A stretch of 26,158 nucleotides of DNA, taken from positions 1 to 26,158 of IMG/VR virus record IMGVR_UViG_3300020433_000042. The stretch is one strand, 5' to 3'. Position numbers and translations under genes: made by a program. This stretch comes from a virus. Below are positions 26,157 to 26,158 of the stretch, piece after piece; the first letter of the stretch is position 1; each line of letters begins with the position of its first letter. The notes below the pieces were generated by a model, which made no database searches, was not told the DNA's origin, and saw only the letters and a list, made by a program, of their open reading frames with translations.

Positions 26157-26158
26157 TG

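Noticed and set aside
1-26158. Search for tRNA genes, CRISPR arrays, insertion sequences, inteins, and host metabolic or defence genes
   Set aside because: None seen: the window is almost fully occupied by structural genes, the protein frames show no intein or homing-endonuclease motifs, and repeats are at protein level only.

Overview
This AT-rich window is part of the tail-baseplate module of a T4-like (Tevenvirinae-type) marine myovirus. The best match is a phage of picocyanobacteria (Prochlorococcus/Synechococcus) or possibly of SAR11. The evidence is recognisable T4 baseplate proteins gp25, gp6, gp7 and gp8 in the T4 gene order, very large repeat-built structural proteins typical of T4-like cyanophages, a DUF4815 protein, and T4-type late promoters (TATAAATA). 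The exact host cannot be read from this window.

Every gene lies on the minus strand, so transcription runs from base 26158 towards base 1. From the right end: three small proteins of unknown function with overlapping reading frames (26156-25276, including a 38-residue gene); a 31-bp gap with a late promoter; the baseplate-wedge cluster gp25 (25244-24843), gp6 (24841-22895) and a 4,422-residue giant gp7-type protein (22891-9623); a 40-bp gap with a second late promoter; gp8 (9582-7993), a 2,490-residue DUF4815 protein (7991-519) and a 70-residue coiled-coil protein (517-305); a 40-bp gap with a third late promoter; a 76-residue protein (264-34); and the first 10 codons of what looks like a fibre or structural gene running off the left end. 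Genes inside a transcription unit are 1-3 bp apart or overlap. There is no gene-free stretch longer than 40 bp, and I saw no tRNA, mobile element, CRISPR array or rho-independent terminator.

The genes would work together in building the baseplate wedge. In T4, gp25, gp6, gp7 and gp8 (with gp53 and gp10) form the wedge, and gp9, gp10, gp11 and gp12 carry fibres and spikes. Here gp9, gp10, gp11 and gp12 are not recognisable. The enlarged gp7, the enlarged gp8 and the DUF4815 protein share families of beta-rich repeat motifs, which suggests that they form a large decorated baseplate periphery replacing those T4 parts.

The most notable observation is the giant gene. Its N-terminal ~330 residues and a short segment near residue 2484 resemble the C-terminal third of T4 gp7, recalled from memory. 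Between and after these pieces lie roughly 2,100 and 1,900 residues of repeat modules, including a YHYH domain. I found no defence, regulatory or metabolic system here; the novelty is in structural-protein architecture.
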